A stretch of DNA of 64,000 nt from Bacteroides sp. An322 (GTDB lineage Bacteria; Bacteroidota; Bacteroidia; Bacteroidales; Bacteroidaceae): assembly GCF_002161765.1 (NCBI RefSeq), contig NZ_NFIN01000011.1:37827-101826 (forward strand). Direction: 5' to 3'. Under the pieces are notes generated by a model. It did not search any database. It saw nothing but the letters and a program-made list of their open reading frames with translations, and was not told the DNA's origin. The position numbers were made by a program, and so were the translations under genes. This document shows positions 10,071 through 18,218 of the stretch, piece after piece (position 1 is the first letter of the stretch; each line of letters opens with the position of its first letter).

Positions 10071-11125
10071 CAGAGCAGTCCTCCTACGTTCGTTTTAGCC
10101 GGTTGGGGTGTGATGCTTACTTTCTCGTTCTCTTGCAGGGCATTCACTCCGGCTCTTACCACTTGTTCGTCTCCTTTCAGTCCCGAAGAGATGACCGCCT
10201 GCCCGTTTCCGTCCATGCCTTGCAGGGCGACTTGCACTTTGCGTGCCAGCGAGTCTTTGCCTATCGTCCATACATACGTGTTGCCGCTCTCCTTAAAGAC
10301 GGCGTGCATCGGGAGCGTGAAAGTCCCGTCTTGCCCTTCCGATGCCATGCGGAGCGTGATACTTGCGTTCATGCCTGCGGTCAGCTTTTGAGGTGCCTTG
10401 CCTTCGAATGCCAAACACATCCGGTACAATTGCGTGCCGTCGGCTTTCGGGGTCAGGCTCTTCAGCTTCATCGGTACGGATGTGCCATTGGTATATTCGA
10501 TGCCGGTGATGCGGTCTTTCCGTTGGTAGACTTCTACGGGGATATCCAATTCCACTTCCAGGCGGTTTATATCCAATAAGGTGACGAGCGGGGTGCCGGC
10601 GTCTACCATTTCCGCCGGTTCGAAGTTCACGCTTTGGATATACCCCGAAAGCGGTGCGTAAAGCTTCGTATAATCCAGTTTGTTTTGGTTCAATTGAAGT
10701 TGTGCCTTTAGTTGGCGCAGACCCGCCACGGCTTTCTCATAATCGTTCTCCGAAACGCTTTTCGCCTCGTATAAGAGCTTCATGCGCCCCACCTCGTCTT
10801 CTAATTGGTCGGTTTGTGCCTGCAAGGCTTCCACGCCCAGCCGATAGTCCGCATCGTCCAGCTCGGCTATCAGTTGCCCTTCGCGCACCGGGTCGCCTTC
10901 TTTCACATGGATGCGTTCTATTTGTCCGGCGGTCTTGAATCCTAAGCTGATTTCGCGCGCTTCCTTCACGATGCCCGAAAACGATTTCACACTTTCTCCG
11001 CCCGACGGGAGCGGACGGACGCACATCACGTGGTGCACCGTGCCTTTTTCATGATTCCTCTGTGTGCATCCGGCAAAGGGAAGGCACATCACGCCTAAAA
11101 CGGCTATCAAATACGTATTCTTCAT
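10070..11125 (-). CDS. RND efflux periplasmic adaptor (membrane fusion lipoprotein)
   Basis: A 351-residue membrane fusion protein that links the RND pump to the TolC-type duct. The N terminus carries a lipobox (LPFAGC, Cys20), so it is probably lipid-anchored. The biotin-lipoyl-like hairpin region is seen as GFKTAGQIERIHVKEGDPVR followed by an alpha-hairpin (about residues 95-150) and a second half-lipoyl segment (KLYAPLSGYIQSVNFEPAE). It is the first gene of the operon and faces the divergent AraC-type regulator, which probably controls it. Confidence 0.93.
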   Translation of the reverse strand: MKNTYLIAVLGVMCLPFAGCTQRNHEKGTVHHVMCVRPLPSGGESVKSFSGIVKEAREISLGFKTAGQIERIHVKEGDPVREGQLIAELDDADYRLGVEALQAQTDQLEDEVGRMKLLYEAKSVSENDYEKAVAGLRQLKAQLQLNQNKLDYTKLYAPLSGYIQSVNFEPAEMVDAGTPLVTLLDINRLEVELDIPVEVYQRKDRITGIEYTNGTSVPMKLKSLTPKADGTQLYRMCLAFEGKAPQKLTAGMNASITLRMASEGQDGTFTLPMHAVFKESGNTYVWTIGKDSLARKVQVALQGMDGNGQAVISSGLKGDEQVVRAGVNALQENEKVSITPQPAKTNVGGLL

Positions 11126-11252
11126 GTTGTTTATGATGTTATTCGGTTTTCATTGATGCAAAGATGCATCGTTTACGGGAGAATAACACGAGCCAATCGG
11201 CGGATAAACTGTCCGAAAGGACGGATTATGGAAAGAAAAGAGCATAAATCAT

Positions 11253-11283
11253 CTTGTTTGTTACTCTAAATGGCGTATATTTG
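11253..11283 (+). promoter_or_regulatory. Promoter of the AraC-type regulator
   Basis: A -7 box TATATTTG at 11276-11283 is preceded by CTTG at 11253-11256 (19-nt spacer) or TTTG at 11257-11260 (15-nt spacer). Transcription would start near 11290, about 180 nt before the start codon. The leader would therefore contain the entire palindromic element at 11303-11455. Confidence 0.6.
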
Positions 11284-11302
11284 CGATGTGAACGAATACA
11301 TA

Positions 11303-11455
11303 ATATAAGCTAAAATGAATATCTGCAAATATCCAATGTAGGGGCGGGGTTTGCCCGCCCTGATACATCAACGGATATATCTGTGGACGCATTCGGGCAG
11401 GCAAACCCTGCCCCTACAAGTAATTGGACGAAATGCGGACATTCATATAAGCTAA
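11303..11455. mobile_element. MITE-like palindromic element with flanking direct repeats (family F3)
   Basis: An inverted-repeat unit at about 11314-11446 is bounded by the direct repeat ATATAAGCTAA (11303-11313 and 11445-11455), of which 9 bases could be a target duplication. The ends read ATGAATATCTGCA on the left and ATGAATGTCCGCA on the reverse strand at the right. Inside, GTAGGGGCGGGGTTTGCC pairs with GGCAAACCCTGCCCCTAC, giving a G+C-rich hairpin. There is no coding capacity, so a transposase would have to act in trans. It separates the AraC promoter from the AraC start codon. Confidence 0.7.
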
Positions 11456-11470
11456 TTAGAACAGTTGCTT

Positions 11471-12379
11471 ATGAAACAGAGTCAATTCAACAAGTTAGAG
11501 ATGATGATGCTTGCGGATTCTAACCGCAACGTGGTATTCGGGAACGAACTGATGGTGGACGATAATTTCGACATGCCTCTTTCGAAAGAAGACCGCGATA
11601 AGTACATGGCTCCGGTTTATCCTTTCAAACTCATGTTCATGATGATTATGATATGCACCAAAGGGTATATGCGCTTTCAGTGCAACTTGCAAGAGCGGAC
11701 GGTAAAGGCGGGGGAAGTCATGATTCTTTTCCCTAATTCGATAGGGGAGTGCTTGGATACTTCTCCCGATTTTCAGGTTGCTCTTATCGCTTGCTTGGAT
11801 GATAGTTATGCGGGTGAAGCCAGTGCGTCTTTTTCCGCCAAGTTCCGCAATCGGTTGGCGAGTCAGATGATTATTACCCTCACGGGAGAACGGATGGACG
11901 AGATGCTCTTCCTTTACCGCCTGATGCGGAAGAAGATGGAAGCCCCGCATACCGAGTTCACGCGCGAAGCCCTGAAAGGATGTATGCAAGTGATATTGGC
12001 GGAGTGTTATCAGGCATTGTCGGAAGAACTGGAAATCAAGGAGACGGAAAAAAGCCGGAACAGGTCGAAACACTTGCTTGACACTTTCTTGAACTTGGTT
12101 CAACGCCATTATACGCACGAGCGGAGCATTACGTTTTATGCCAGCGAGATGTGTCTCACACCCAAATACTTAGCGCAGGTGATTTATCAGGAAAGCGGGC
12201 GTCATGCGGGCGAATGGATTAAGGATTGCGTGATTCTCGAAGCCAAGGCATTGCTCAAGAGCGGGAAATATACCGCCCAGCAAGTGAGCGATATGCTGAA
12301 CTTCGCCAACGCTTCTTTCTTCGGGAAATATTTCAAGGCGGCGGTGGGATGCTCGCCCAAGCAATATCAGAAAGCCTGA
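11471..12379 (+). CDS. AraC-family transcriptional regulator
   Basis: A 302-residue regulator with an N-terminal sensing region (residues about 1-180, starting MKQSQFNKLEMMMLADSNRN) and a C-terminal AraC helix-turn-helix domain. The latter is seen as RSITFYASEMCLTPKYLAQV and KSGKYTAQQVSDMLNFANASFFGKYFKAAVGCSPKQY, the usual two-helix pattern. Being divergent from the efflux operon suggests it controls that operon. An in-frame TTG occurs two codons upstream at 11465, but the ATG at 11471 is the natural start. The 3' end overlaps the convergent kinase gene by 13 nt. Confidence 0.93.
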   Translation: MKQSQFNKLEMMMLADSNRNVVFGNELMVDDNFDMPLSKEDRDKYMAPVYPFKLMFMMIMICTKGYMRFQCNLQERTVKAGEVMILFPNSIGECLDTSPDFQVALIACLDDSYAGEASASFSAKFRNRLASQMIITLTGERMDEMLFLYRLMRKKMEAPHTEFTREALKGCMQVILAECYQALSEELEIKETEKSRNRSKHLLDTFLNLVQRHYTHERSITFYASEMCLTPKYLAQVIYQESGRHAGEWIKDCVILEAKALLKSGKYTAQQVSDMLNFANASFFGKYFKAAVGCSPKQYQKA

Positions 12380-13212
12380 TGCAGATGATAGTCCGCCAAC
12401 TTCCCGATAGGGCTTTGAAGGAAAACGCCCGTTTCGAGCTTTTCTCTCTGAGCCGCTTCTTCTATCTCCGTGCGGAAATGCCAGGCGATAGAGCCGACGA
12501 AAGAGACGGGAAGCCGTTTGGAATAGCGGAGCACATTGCGCCGGAAGAATGCGCCGAAGCATTGCATGAGAAAGGCGTGCACTTCTTCCTCGCCTTTATG
12601 CCGGTGGATAAAAGGGCATAGGTTTGCCAGGAACCGGTTGGCTTGCGGCTGGCGGTACACGCGGTCGATAATTCCGGCTTCATTCATTTGCAATTCATCC
12701 AACAAGGAATCCCGTAAGTGTATGGGAAGTTGCCCTTTTAAGCAATCCGCCACGAAACATTTGCCGAGATAAGCACCGCTTCCTTCGTCTCCCAAGATAT
12801 ATCCGAGCGGGGGAACGTGTTCCAAGATTTGCCGACCGTCGTACAGGCACGAATTAGAGCCTGTGCCCAAGATGCAGGCAATGCCCGGACGGTTTTGGCA
12901 CAAGGCGCGCGCGGCTCCCGTTAAGTCGGTTTCCACCTCGATATGTGCCTTAGGAAAGAAGCATTGCAAAGCTTCTCTGATAGAAGATGAAACCGAAGGC
13001 AGGCATCCCGCGCCATAGAAATAAATAGAGGTACACGTGTGTGCGGCTTCTTCGCACGAGGGGAACAATTGTTCCTCGATGATATGCCGGATGTATGTCT
13101 CGGATTGGTGGACCGGATTGATGCCCTCGGTCTGTATCCGCACACGTTCAGAACCGCCGGTGCCGTAGCACCAGTCGGTTTTCGTTGCTCCGCTATCGGC
13201 GATAAGAATCAT
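12367..13212 (-). CDS. BadF/BadG-type ATPase, N-acetylglucosamine-kinase-like
   Basis: A 281-residue sugar-kinase-fold protein. The phosphate-1 motif ADSGATKTDW is at residues 5-14, and ILGTGSNSCLYDG and LGDEGSGAYLGK mark the phosphate-2 and sugar-binding regions of the BadF/BadG/BcrA/BcrD family. In Bacteroidales such single-domain proteins are usually N-acetylglucosamine kinase-like rather than radical-enzyme activators, and no iron-sulfur cysteine pattern is evident. It would phosphorylate an amino sugar in the cytoplasm, which is inferred from the family. It lies downstream of slyD on the same strand. Confidence 0.85.
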   Translation of the reverse strand: MILIADSGATKTDWCYGTGGSERVRIQTEGINPVHQSETYIRHIIEEQLFPSCEEAAHTCTSIYFYGAGCLPSVSSSIREALQCFFPKAHIEVETDLTGAARALCQNRPGIACILGTGSNSCLYDGRQILEHVPPLGYILGDEGSGAYLGKCFVADCLKGQLPIHLRDSLLDELQMNEAGIIDRVYRQPQANRFLANLCPFIHRHKGEEEVHAFLMQCFGAFFRRNVLRYSKRLPVSFVGSIAWHFRTEIEEAAQREKLETGVFLQSPIGKLADYHLHQAF

Positions 13213-13248
13213 AAGAAAATCAGTTTATGTTAAATAGAAACGCAAATT

Positions 13249-13313
13249 AACGCAGATTTCCGCAGATAATAATTTAATTTAAATCTGAGCTAATCTGCGA
13301 AAATCTGCGTTTT
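13249..13313. repeat. Intergenic palindrome, F1-related variant, copy 4
   Basis: Arms AACGCAGATTTCCGCAGAT and ATCTGCGAAAATCTGCGTT around an AT-rich centre. It resembles F1 in placement (24 nt from the slyD stop) and in its AACGCAGA start but has a different arm continuation. It may be a separate subfamily. Confidence 0.7.
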
Positions 13314-13336
13314 CATCATATACAATTAGAAGCGGT

Positions 13337-13936
13337 TTAATGGCAATGTCCGCATTCTCCGCCTCCGCAGCATCCGTCTTCGCCGTGGTGGTGATGTCCT
13401 TCTTCGCCGCATCCGCTTCCGCATCCTTCGCAATGGCCTCCGCATCCACCGCTCATGGCGTTTGCGATTTCTTCTATTTCCTTATTGGTCGCGGGACGCA
13501 TCTCGATGACTTTCCCTTCGAATATCAGGTCTTTTCCTGCATGGGGATGATTCAGGTCGATAACGACTTTATCCTCGGTGATTTCGCCCACGTTGGCATA
13601 GAAGCGGTGTCCTTCGTTATCGCTCAGCATGATGATGTTTCCGGGGAAGATGTTTTCACTATCGAATTTCCCTTTCTCGTCGCAGAACATGCTTTTCGAC
13701 ACTTGGCGCACATTGTCCTCGTCGCGCTCGCCGTATGCTTCGGCACAAGGAATGGTAAAGTTGAACTCGTCTCCCTTAGCCAAGGCGGTGATTTCTTTTT
13801 CGAAGCGGTCGAGCGTATAGCCTACACCCGAAATGAATTGGAACGGATGGTTAGCCGGTGCTTCTTCAATCAATTCTTTTTCTCCGCCGTTCATCGCATA
13901 AAGGCGGTATGATACAGTGATGTATTTATTTTCCAT
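13337..13936 (-). CDS. slyD: FKBP-type peptidyl-prolyl isomerase SlyD with metal-binding tail
   Basis: A 199-residue cytoplasmic folding helper. The FKBP domain with inserted chaperone flap is recognised by ISGVGYTLDRFEKEITALAKG and VVIDLNHPHAGKDLIFEGKV. Residues about 163-199 form a His/Cys/Gly-rich tail (for example GEEGHHHHGEDGCCGGGE), which in SlyD binds nickel and other metals and supports metalloenzyme maturation. No nickel enzyme or hydrogenase gene is in the window. A -7 box lies about 36 nt upstream. Confidence 0.93.
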   Translation of the reverse strand: MENKYITVSYRLYAMNGGEKELIEEAPANHPFQFISGVGYTLDRFEKEITALAKGDEFNFTIPCAEAYGERDEDNVRQVSKSMFCDEKGKFDSENIFPGNIIMLSDNEGHRFYANVGEITEDKVVIDLNHPHAGKDLIFEGKVIEMRPATNKEIEEIANAMSGGCGGHCEGCGSGCGEEGHHHHGEDGCCGGGECGHCH

Positions 13937-13971
13937 GTCTAAAAATATAATATAGATTGTTTATTGCCCGG

Positions 13972-13979
13972 CAAAGATA
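13972..13979 (-). promoter_or_regulatory. Putative -7 box for slyD
   Basis: CAAAGATA on the plus strand reads TATCTTTG on the minus strand, 36 nt upstream of the slyD start. The -33 element is not clear. Confidence 0.55.
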
Positions 13980-14187
13980 CGAAACGGAAAAGCGTTTGTC
14001 AAGAGAAAACAGGAATTTATTTTCAAAAGTTACGCTGCCCCATCCGCCTGCCCGGCGCGGCGCAGCTATCTATTTTCATGTATGCACTTGTATGGTATAG
14101 TTTATGCATATATATTCATCTTAACAATGACAAATGACAATTAGAAAAATTGAAAACGCACGGCAAGAAGAATGTGATTACATAAAT

Positions 14188-14225
14188 TATACTATATATA
14201 AATATATATATTTATATATAGTATA
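14188..14225. repeat. Perfect 38-bp AT palindrome
   Basis: The 38 bases are their own reverse complement. The core runs ACTATATATAAATATA and then the mirror complement TATATTTATATATAGT, extended three bases on each side. It could extrude as a cruciform. It lies 45 bp outside the left end of the IS1595-family element. Confidence 0.9.
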
Positions 14226-14269
14226 TTATATATGTAAGTTTATTCAGCAAAGTCAGAACTCATAAAGTT

Positions 14270-15451
14270 AACTCTGTGTGGTGATAAATGTACTAAAATC
14301 TGTTAAGTCCGATGGTGCAGCTTTTCTAATGGAATGAAAGCCACTAAATTTGCAAGAAAAGCCATATGCTGCTAAGTCAATTTGAAGGTCGTTTTCCGAC
14401 GGAAGAATCCTGCGTGTCTTATTTTAGAGACATTCGCATCATCCAAGGCGTTTCCTGCCCTAATTGCGGTGTCAAAACTGATAAGTGGCTGCAAGGGAGA
14501 AAAGCGTTTCAGTGTACAAAATGCGGTTGCAGCATTCCCTTGACCAAGGGGACGGTAATGGAACACAGCAAGTTGTCCCTTCGTACTTGGTTCTATGCCA
14601 TGCACCTTATGACGTCCATCAAGCAGGTGCTTTCCGCAAAAGAAGTCCAGCACCAGCTGCGGATAGAACAATACCCTCCCGTGTGGCTTATGATGATGAA
14701 GTTGAGGAACATCATGGGAAAGCGGGATTCCATATACCAATTGTCGGATGAAGTGGAGCTCGATGAGGCGTTCTTTCCGATACGGATTCCTGAAGAGGCG
14801 CGCGGTGAGAAAATCAAGCGCGGGGCAGGAAGCCAACAGCAAGCCAAGGTACTTGTCATCGTTGAAAGCAAACCTGTTGACACTGTACTGCAGCAATACT
14901 TGTGCGAGGCAACAGAGCAATCCATAAGAAAAGCATCCAAATTGGCTAAAAAAGCGGAAAGGCAAAGCATCGGAAAGGTTGTCCATTACATAAAGATGTT
15001 TGTGATTGACAATCTGAGTGCTGACACGTTGGACAAAATAGTACGTAAACACATTGACAAGGATACGGTCATCGTTTCAGACGGTTCCTCCTCGCACATA
15101 AACTTCGAAGGGTACTTCAAAGGGTATGAACGGCATGTTGAGAGCAATGTGGATTCTGTTGTCAAGACTCATTTGCCTTGGGTGCATGTTGTCATAGGAC
15201 GCTGCCGAAGTGGCATTGCTGCCATTCATGGTGAGGTTGACAAGCAGTTCTTGCAACTTTACTTGAATGAATTCTGCTGGAAATTCAACAGAAGATTCTT
15301 CAAAGATTCATGCGACCCGAAATATGACCTGTTTGATAGGTTGGTTAAGATTGCCGCCATTTACACATCGGACATCAAATGGAGAGACTACTACTTACCG
15401 GACGATGAAATCGTTTAAGGTTTGTTAGTACATTTATCACCACACGGAGTT
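14270..15451 (+). mobile_element. IS1595-family insertion sequence, complete
   Basis: A 1182-bp element bounded by 27-bp terminal inverted repeats that differ at one position: the left begins AACTCTGTGTGGTGATAAAT, and the right read on the minus strand begins AACTCCGTGTGGTGATAAAT. It carries one intact transposase. No convincing 8-bp target duplication is visible at the two borders, so either the ends are slightly mis-set or a flank has changed since insertion. Confidence 0.88.
14366..15418 (+). CDS. IS1595-family (ISXO2-like) transposase
   Basis: A 350-residue DDE transposase. The N-terminal zinc ribbon shows CPNCGVKTDKWLQGRKAFQC followed by TKCGCS. The ISXO2-like catalytic domain begins near DEVELDEAFFP (first acidic residue), continues with TVIVSDGSSSH (second) and ends with the family's GEVDKQFLQLYLNEFCWKFN block. 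The frame is intact, so the element may still be active. It is the only gene of the element. Confidence 0.92.
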   Translation: MLLSQFEGRFPTEESCVSYFRDIRIIQGVSCPNCGVKTDKWLQGRKAFQCTKCGCSIPLTKGTVMEHSKLSLRTWFYAMHLMTSIKQVLSAKEVQHQLRIEQYPPVWLMMMKLRNIMGKRDSIYQLSDEVELDEAFFPIRIPEEARGEKIKRGAGSQQQAKVLVIVESKPVDTVLQQYLCEATEQSIRKASKLAKKAERQSIGKVVHYIKMFVIDNLSADTLDKIVRKHIDKDTVIVSDGSSSHINFEGYFKGYERHVESNVDSVVKTHLPWVHVVIGRCRSGIAAIHGEVDKQFLQLYLNEFCWKFNRRFFKDSCDPKYDLFDRLVKIAAIYTSDIKWRDYYLPDDEIV

Positions 15452-15487
15452 CTTTTTTTCAACGTCGGCAAAGATATAATGAAATTG

Positions 15488-15570
15488 GAACACAGAGACA
15501 CAAAGGCACGGAGTTTTTAGTCCTTTTTTTAGAGAAATATTTCTCTCTGTGTCTCCGTGTCTCTGTGTTT
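15488..15570. repeat. Intergenic palindrome, family F1, copy 5
   Basis: A-form arms AACACAGAGACAC and GTGTCTCTGTGTT around a T-rich centre. It lies 14 nt beyond the stop of the DUF3089 gene and just outside the right end of the insertion sequence. Confidence 0.85.
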
Positions 15571-15583
15571 AATATCACAAACA

Positions 15584-16555
15584 TCAATGTTTCTTCCGAT
15601 ATGCCCGTATGCGTTGCAATACATTCTTGCGCAGGTCTTCGTTATAGAGATTGAACTCTTGCACGTGCAGGTTGCCTTTGGGTAACAGGGTTTCTACACT
15701 GGGGATGAAGTACTGTTCTTCGTCTATGCCTGTTACGATAAGCGTATGGATAGTAGTATCGAGCGAGACGGTAAAGCCTTGGTAGGACGGGGCGGGAGTA
15801 GCATCGGTGCGCCAGTTGACGGGATTGATGCACACTACATTGTCTCGGAATAAAGGCGATACGGCTTCGGGGCGGGTCACGCTATTGAAGCCGATAAGTA
15901 CGCCCGTATCAATGGAATCTTGTGCAGGACGTAGGGTCGGATAGTTAGCCAGTTCTTCCGGTGTAACGGTATAGCCGATGGCGTAGGTGGCAATGAGTTT
16001 CCGGCTGATGTCGGGTGTCATTTCCCGTTTCAATAGTTCGATAACCGCCTTAGCTCCTTGGCTATGCCCGGCAAGGATAAACGGCTTCCCTTGGTTATCG
16101 TGCTCCATATAATAATGGAAGGCATCCGCCACGTCTTGATAAGCCAACTTGAAACGTTCTTCGATGAGTGCTGTGTCTAAGGTGAGCCAGCTATCCATTG
16201 AGATTTGGCGATAATAAGGAGAGAAGAAGTTGCAACTATCTGCCAATACGCTTTTAGCCAATTGGATGGAAGGATTCACCAAGGCACGTTGCTCTGCATT
16301 GAAGATATCCATGTGGTGCCGGGTTTGTCCTAACGAGTCGGTATAGTCCCATACGCAGGTGGGGACTACATAAAACAAGTCTACATTTTTCCCCATAGCG
16401 TCTTGTTTGTTCTCGAACCAACATTGGGGATTGGAATAGTCTATCGTATCGCTTACGGGTGTCGATGCGTTTTTCTCGCAAGAAGCGAGTGTAAAGAGGA
16501 GGCAAACGAAGTATGCTAAATGTTTGAGGAAGTGTAAGGGTGATTGGGTGTTCAT
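15584..16555 (-). CDS. DUF3089 alpha/beta-hydrolase-like lipoprotein
   Basis: A 323-residue protein with a lipoprotein signal (CLLFTLASC, lipid-modified Cys near residue 26). The nucleophile elbow GHSQG lies near residue 163 within FILAGHSQGAKAVIELLK, as in DUF3089 proteins of the lipase/esterase fold. PQCWFENKQDAMGKNVDLFY near the start is also typical. The substrate is unknown. It stands alone between the insertion sequence and dusB. Confidence 0.85.
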   Translation of the reverse strand: MNTQSPLHFLKHLAYFVCLLFTLASCEKNASTPVSDTIDYSNPQCWFENKQDAMGKNVDLFYVVPTCVWDYTDSLGQTRHHMDIFNAEQRALVNPSIQLAKSVLADSCNFFSPYYRQISMDSWLTLDTALIEERFKLAYQDVADAFHYYMEHDNQGKPFILAGHSQGAKAVIELLKREMTPDISRKLIATYAIGYTVTPEELANYPTLRPAQDSIDTGVLIGFNSVTRPEAVSPLFRDNVVCINPVNWRTDATPAPSYQGFTVSLDTTIHTLIVTGIDEEQYFIPSVETLLPKGNLHVQEFNLYNEDLRKNVLQRIRAYRKKH

Positions 16556-16590
16556 GGCTTGTACAATAAAATTTAATTGTTAAAAAGTAA

Positions 16591-16678
16591 TGTCATTCTG
16601 ACGACCATATGGAGGAAGAATCTCGTAAACATCTACGTGGATGCATTCGAGATCCTTCACTATCGTTCAGGATGACAA
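16591..16678. repeat. Intergenic palindrome, family F2, copy 1
   Basis: Begins TGTCATTCTGACGACC and ends TTCGTTCAGGATGACA (reverse complement of a near copy), with inner GAATCTCG / CGAGATCC arms. It lies 20 nt past the dusB stop. Two more copies are at 21699 and 41866. Confidence 0.85.
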
Positions 16679-16698
16679 AATGAAAGCTAATTTTTGTC

Positions 16699-17697
16699 TT
16701 AACATACTCTCGAATTGTCTTCCAATATCGTTTCAATACGCTCCAGTATCGCATAAAGCTCTTCTTGGGTTTCGGCACGGAGCATGGCGATGCGGGTATC
16801 GCGGAAATTGGGGATGCCTTTGAATAAAGGAGAAGCCGCCAAGTGACGTCTTACGTGAAGGATGCCCCGGCGTTCATCGAGCAAGTTGATGCTGTCCTGT
16901 ATCTCCCGGCGCAATACGTCCAGCTTCCAGCGGAAAGAAAGGGGAGGAAGTTCTTCGCCCGTTTCCAGATAATGTTTCACTTCCTTGAATATCCACGGGC
17001 GTCCGAAACTGGCACGGCCTATCATAATGGCATCTACGCCATAGCGGTCGAAACACTCTTTGGCACGTTGAGGCGTGGTGATATCCCCGTTCCCGATGAT
17101 AGGGATGCGCATACGCGGATTGTTCTTCACTTCGCCTATCAGGGTCCAGTCGGCTTCGCCCGTGTACATCTGCGAGCGGGTACGTCCGTGAATGGTCAAT
17201 GCCTCAATGCCGCAATCCTGCAATTGCTCGGCAAGGTCTACGATGATTTTATGGTTCTCGTCCCAACCCAAACGGGTCTTTACCGTGACCGGAATCTGTA
17301 CGGCATCTACTACGGCACGGGTGATTTCCAGCATCTTGGGGATATTCTGAAGCATACCTGCCCCTGCGCCTTTACCCGCTACTCGTTTTACAGGGCATCC
17401 GAAGTTCAGGTCGAGGATGTCGGGGCGGGCTTGCTCCACGATGCGTGCCGCTTCTACCATGGTTTCGGTGTCTTTTCCGTAGATTTGGATAGCCACGGGG
17501 CGTTCGGCTGCACTGATGTTGAGCTTCATCATCGTTTTGTCTACCGAGCGTATCAAGGCGTCGCTCGAAACGAATTCGGTATAGACCATATCGGCTCCGA
17601 ACTCTTTGCAGAGCAGGCGGAATGCGGGGTCGGTCACGTCTTCCATGGGTGCTAATACCACGGGCTTTTCTCCTAAGTCAATGTTTCGTATGTTCAT
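16699..17697 (-). CDS. dusB: tRNA-dihydrouridine synthase
   Basis: A 332-residue flavoenzyme that reduces specific uridines in tRNA to dihydrouridine. The TIM-barrel start VVLAPMEDVTDPAFR, the catalytic-cysteine block DLNFGCPVKRVAGKGAGAGM, ALTIHGRTRSQMY and IPIIGNGDI are all present, matching the DusB branch. The start codon overlaps the HxlR regulator stop by 4 nt (ATGA), so the two genes are probably co-transcribed, although their functions are not obviously linked. Confidence 0.93.
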   Translation of the reverse strand: MNIRNIDLGEKPVVLAPMEDVTDPAFRLLCKEFGADMVYTEFVSSDALIRSVDKTMMKLNISAAERPVAIQIYGKDTETMVEAARIVEQARPDILDLNFGCPVKRVAGKGAGAGMLQNIPKMLEITRAVVDAVQIPVTVKTRLGWDENHKIIVDLAEQLQDCGIEALTIHGRTRSQMYTGEADWTLIGEVKNNPRMRIPIIGNGDITTPQRAKECFDRYGVDAIMIGRASFGRPWIFKEVKHYLETGEELPPLSFRWKLDVLRREIQDSINLLDERRGILHVRRHLAASPLFKGIPNFRDTRIAMLRAETQEELYAILERIETILEDNSRVC

Positions 17698-18083
17698 GCG
17701 CGGGATGTCTTTTTGCGGTCGTTTATAATTGCGTCTTTATTCTCTAATGCCCATTCTATCAGTCCGTTGATATGCGGAATTAAGGAATGGGCGCGGGAAG
17801 TTAATGTGTATTCCACACGGGGCGGCACTTCGGGATAGACCGTACGGGTCAGATAGCCGTCTTCTTCTAAGGTGCGGAGGGTTACGGTCAGCATTTTTTG
17901 CGAGATATCGGGTATCTTGCGTTGGAGTTCCTTGAAGCGCATCTTTTCTTTTTCAGCTCTGTCAAGCGTATAAATCACCAAGAGTGACCATTTGTCGCTA
18001 ATCCGTGCCAAGATGTTCCGTATCGGGCAATCGGGGAACATCGTGCTTTCTATTGTAGTTCGGTCCATATTGTGTTTGTGCAT
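17694..18083 (-). CDS. HxlR-family transcriptional regulator
   Basis: A winged-helix regulator of about 129 residues. FPDCPIRNILARISDKWSLL includes the conserved N-terminal cysteine and the KW motif of the HxlR family, and RFKELQRKIPDISQKMLTVT is the recognition helix region. In characterised members this cysteine senses quinones or oxidants. The frame extends upstream to 18137, but those residues are encoded by a palindromic repeat, so the Met at 18083 or 18068 is preferred. It is divergent from a secreted MBL-like gene, a plausible target. Its own promoter is at 18240-18271 with the repeat in the leader. Confidence 0.9.
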   Translation of the reverse strand: MHKHNMDRTTIESTMFPDCPIRNILARISDKWSLLVIYTLDRAEKEKMRFKELQRKIPDISQKMLTVTLRTLEEDGYLTRTVYPEVPPRVEYTLTSRAHSLIPHINGLIEWALENKDAIINDRKKTSRA

Positions 18084-18089
18084 TTTATT

Positions 18090-18218
18090 GAACGCAGAGA
18101 CGCAAAAGCGCAAAGTTCTTGTTTTTAGAGAGGGCAAAGTACACAGAGAAAGTATCAGGCTTCATACTCTTTACTTTCTCTAAAATGGTTTCTCTGCGTT
18201 TTTGCGTCTCTGTGTTTG
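18090..18218. repeat. Intergenic palindrome, family F1, copy 6 (long form)
   Basis: Left arm AACGCAGAGACGCAAAAG, right arm TTTTTGCGTCTCTGTGTT, with an inner segment containing TTTAGAGAGGGCAAAG and CTTTACTTTCTCTAAA that pair with each other. Unlike the other copies it does not follow a stop codon. It lies in the predicted 5' leader of the HxlR gene, ending 7 nt before the start codon at 18083. Confidence 0.85.

Larger units (their letters stand above)
11126..11470. other. Divergent regulatory region between efflux operon and AraC-type gene
   Basis: About 345 bases without a gene. Bases 11157-11171 hold GATGCAAAGATGCATC-like dyad sequence just upstream of the adaptor gene. Bases 11253-11283 hold a promoter for the AraC gene, and 11303-11455 a palindromic element with flanking direct repeats. 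The other bases show nothing recognisable. Confidence 0.6.
13937..14269. other. Non-coding stretch between slyD and the insertion sequence
   Basis: About 330 bases with no convincing gene. It holds the slyD -7 box, a short G+C-rich patch (14036-14065) and a strongly AT-rich palindrome (14188-14225). The left end of the IS follows at 14270. Confidence 0.6.

Noticed and set aside
11495..12118. Open frame of about 207 codons on the minus strand inside the AraC gene
   Set aside because: It is antisense to a well-recognised regulator, has no family similarity and no promoter, and matches the pattern of a shadow frame.
14036..14180. Possible small structured RNA between slyD and the IS element
   Set aside because: No conserved RNA family, promoter or terminator could be recognised. 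The G+C-rich patch is too short to support a call.
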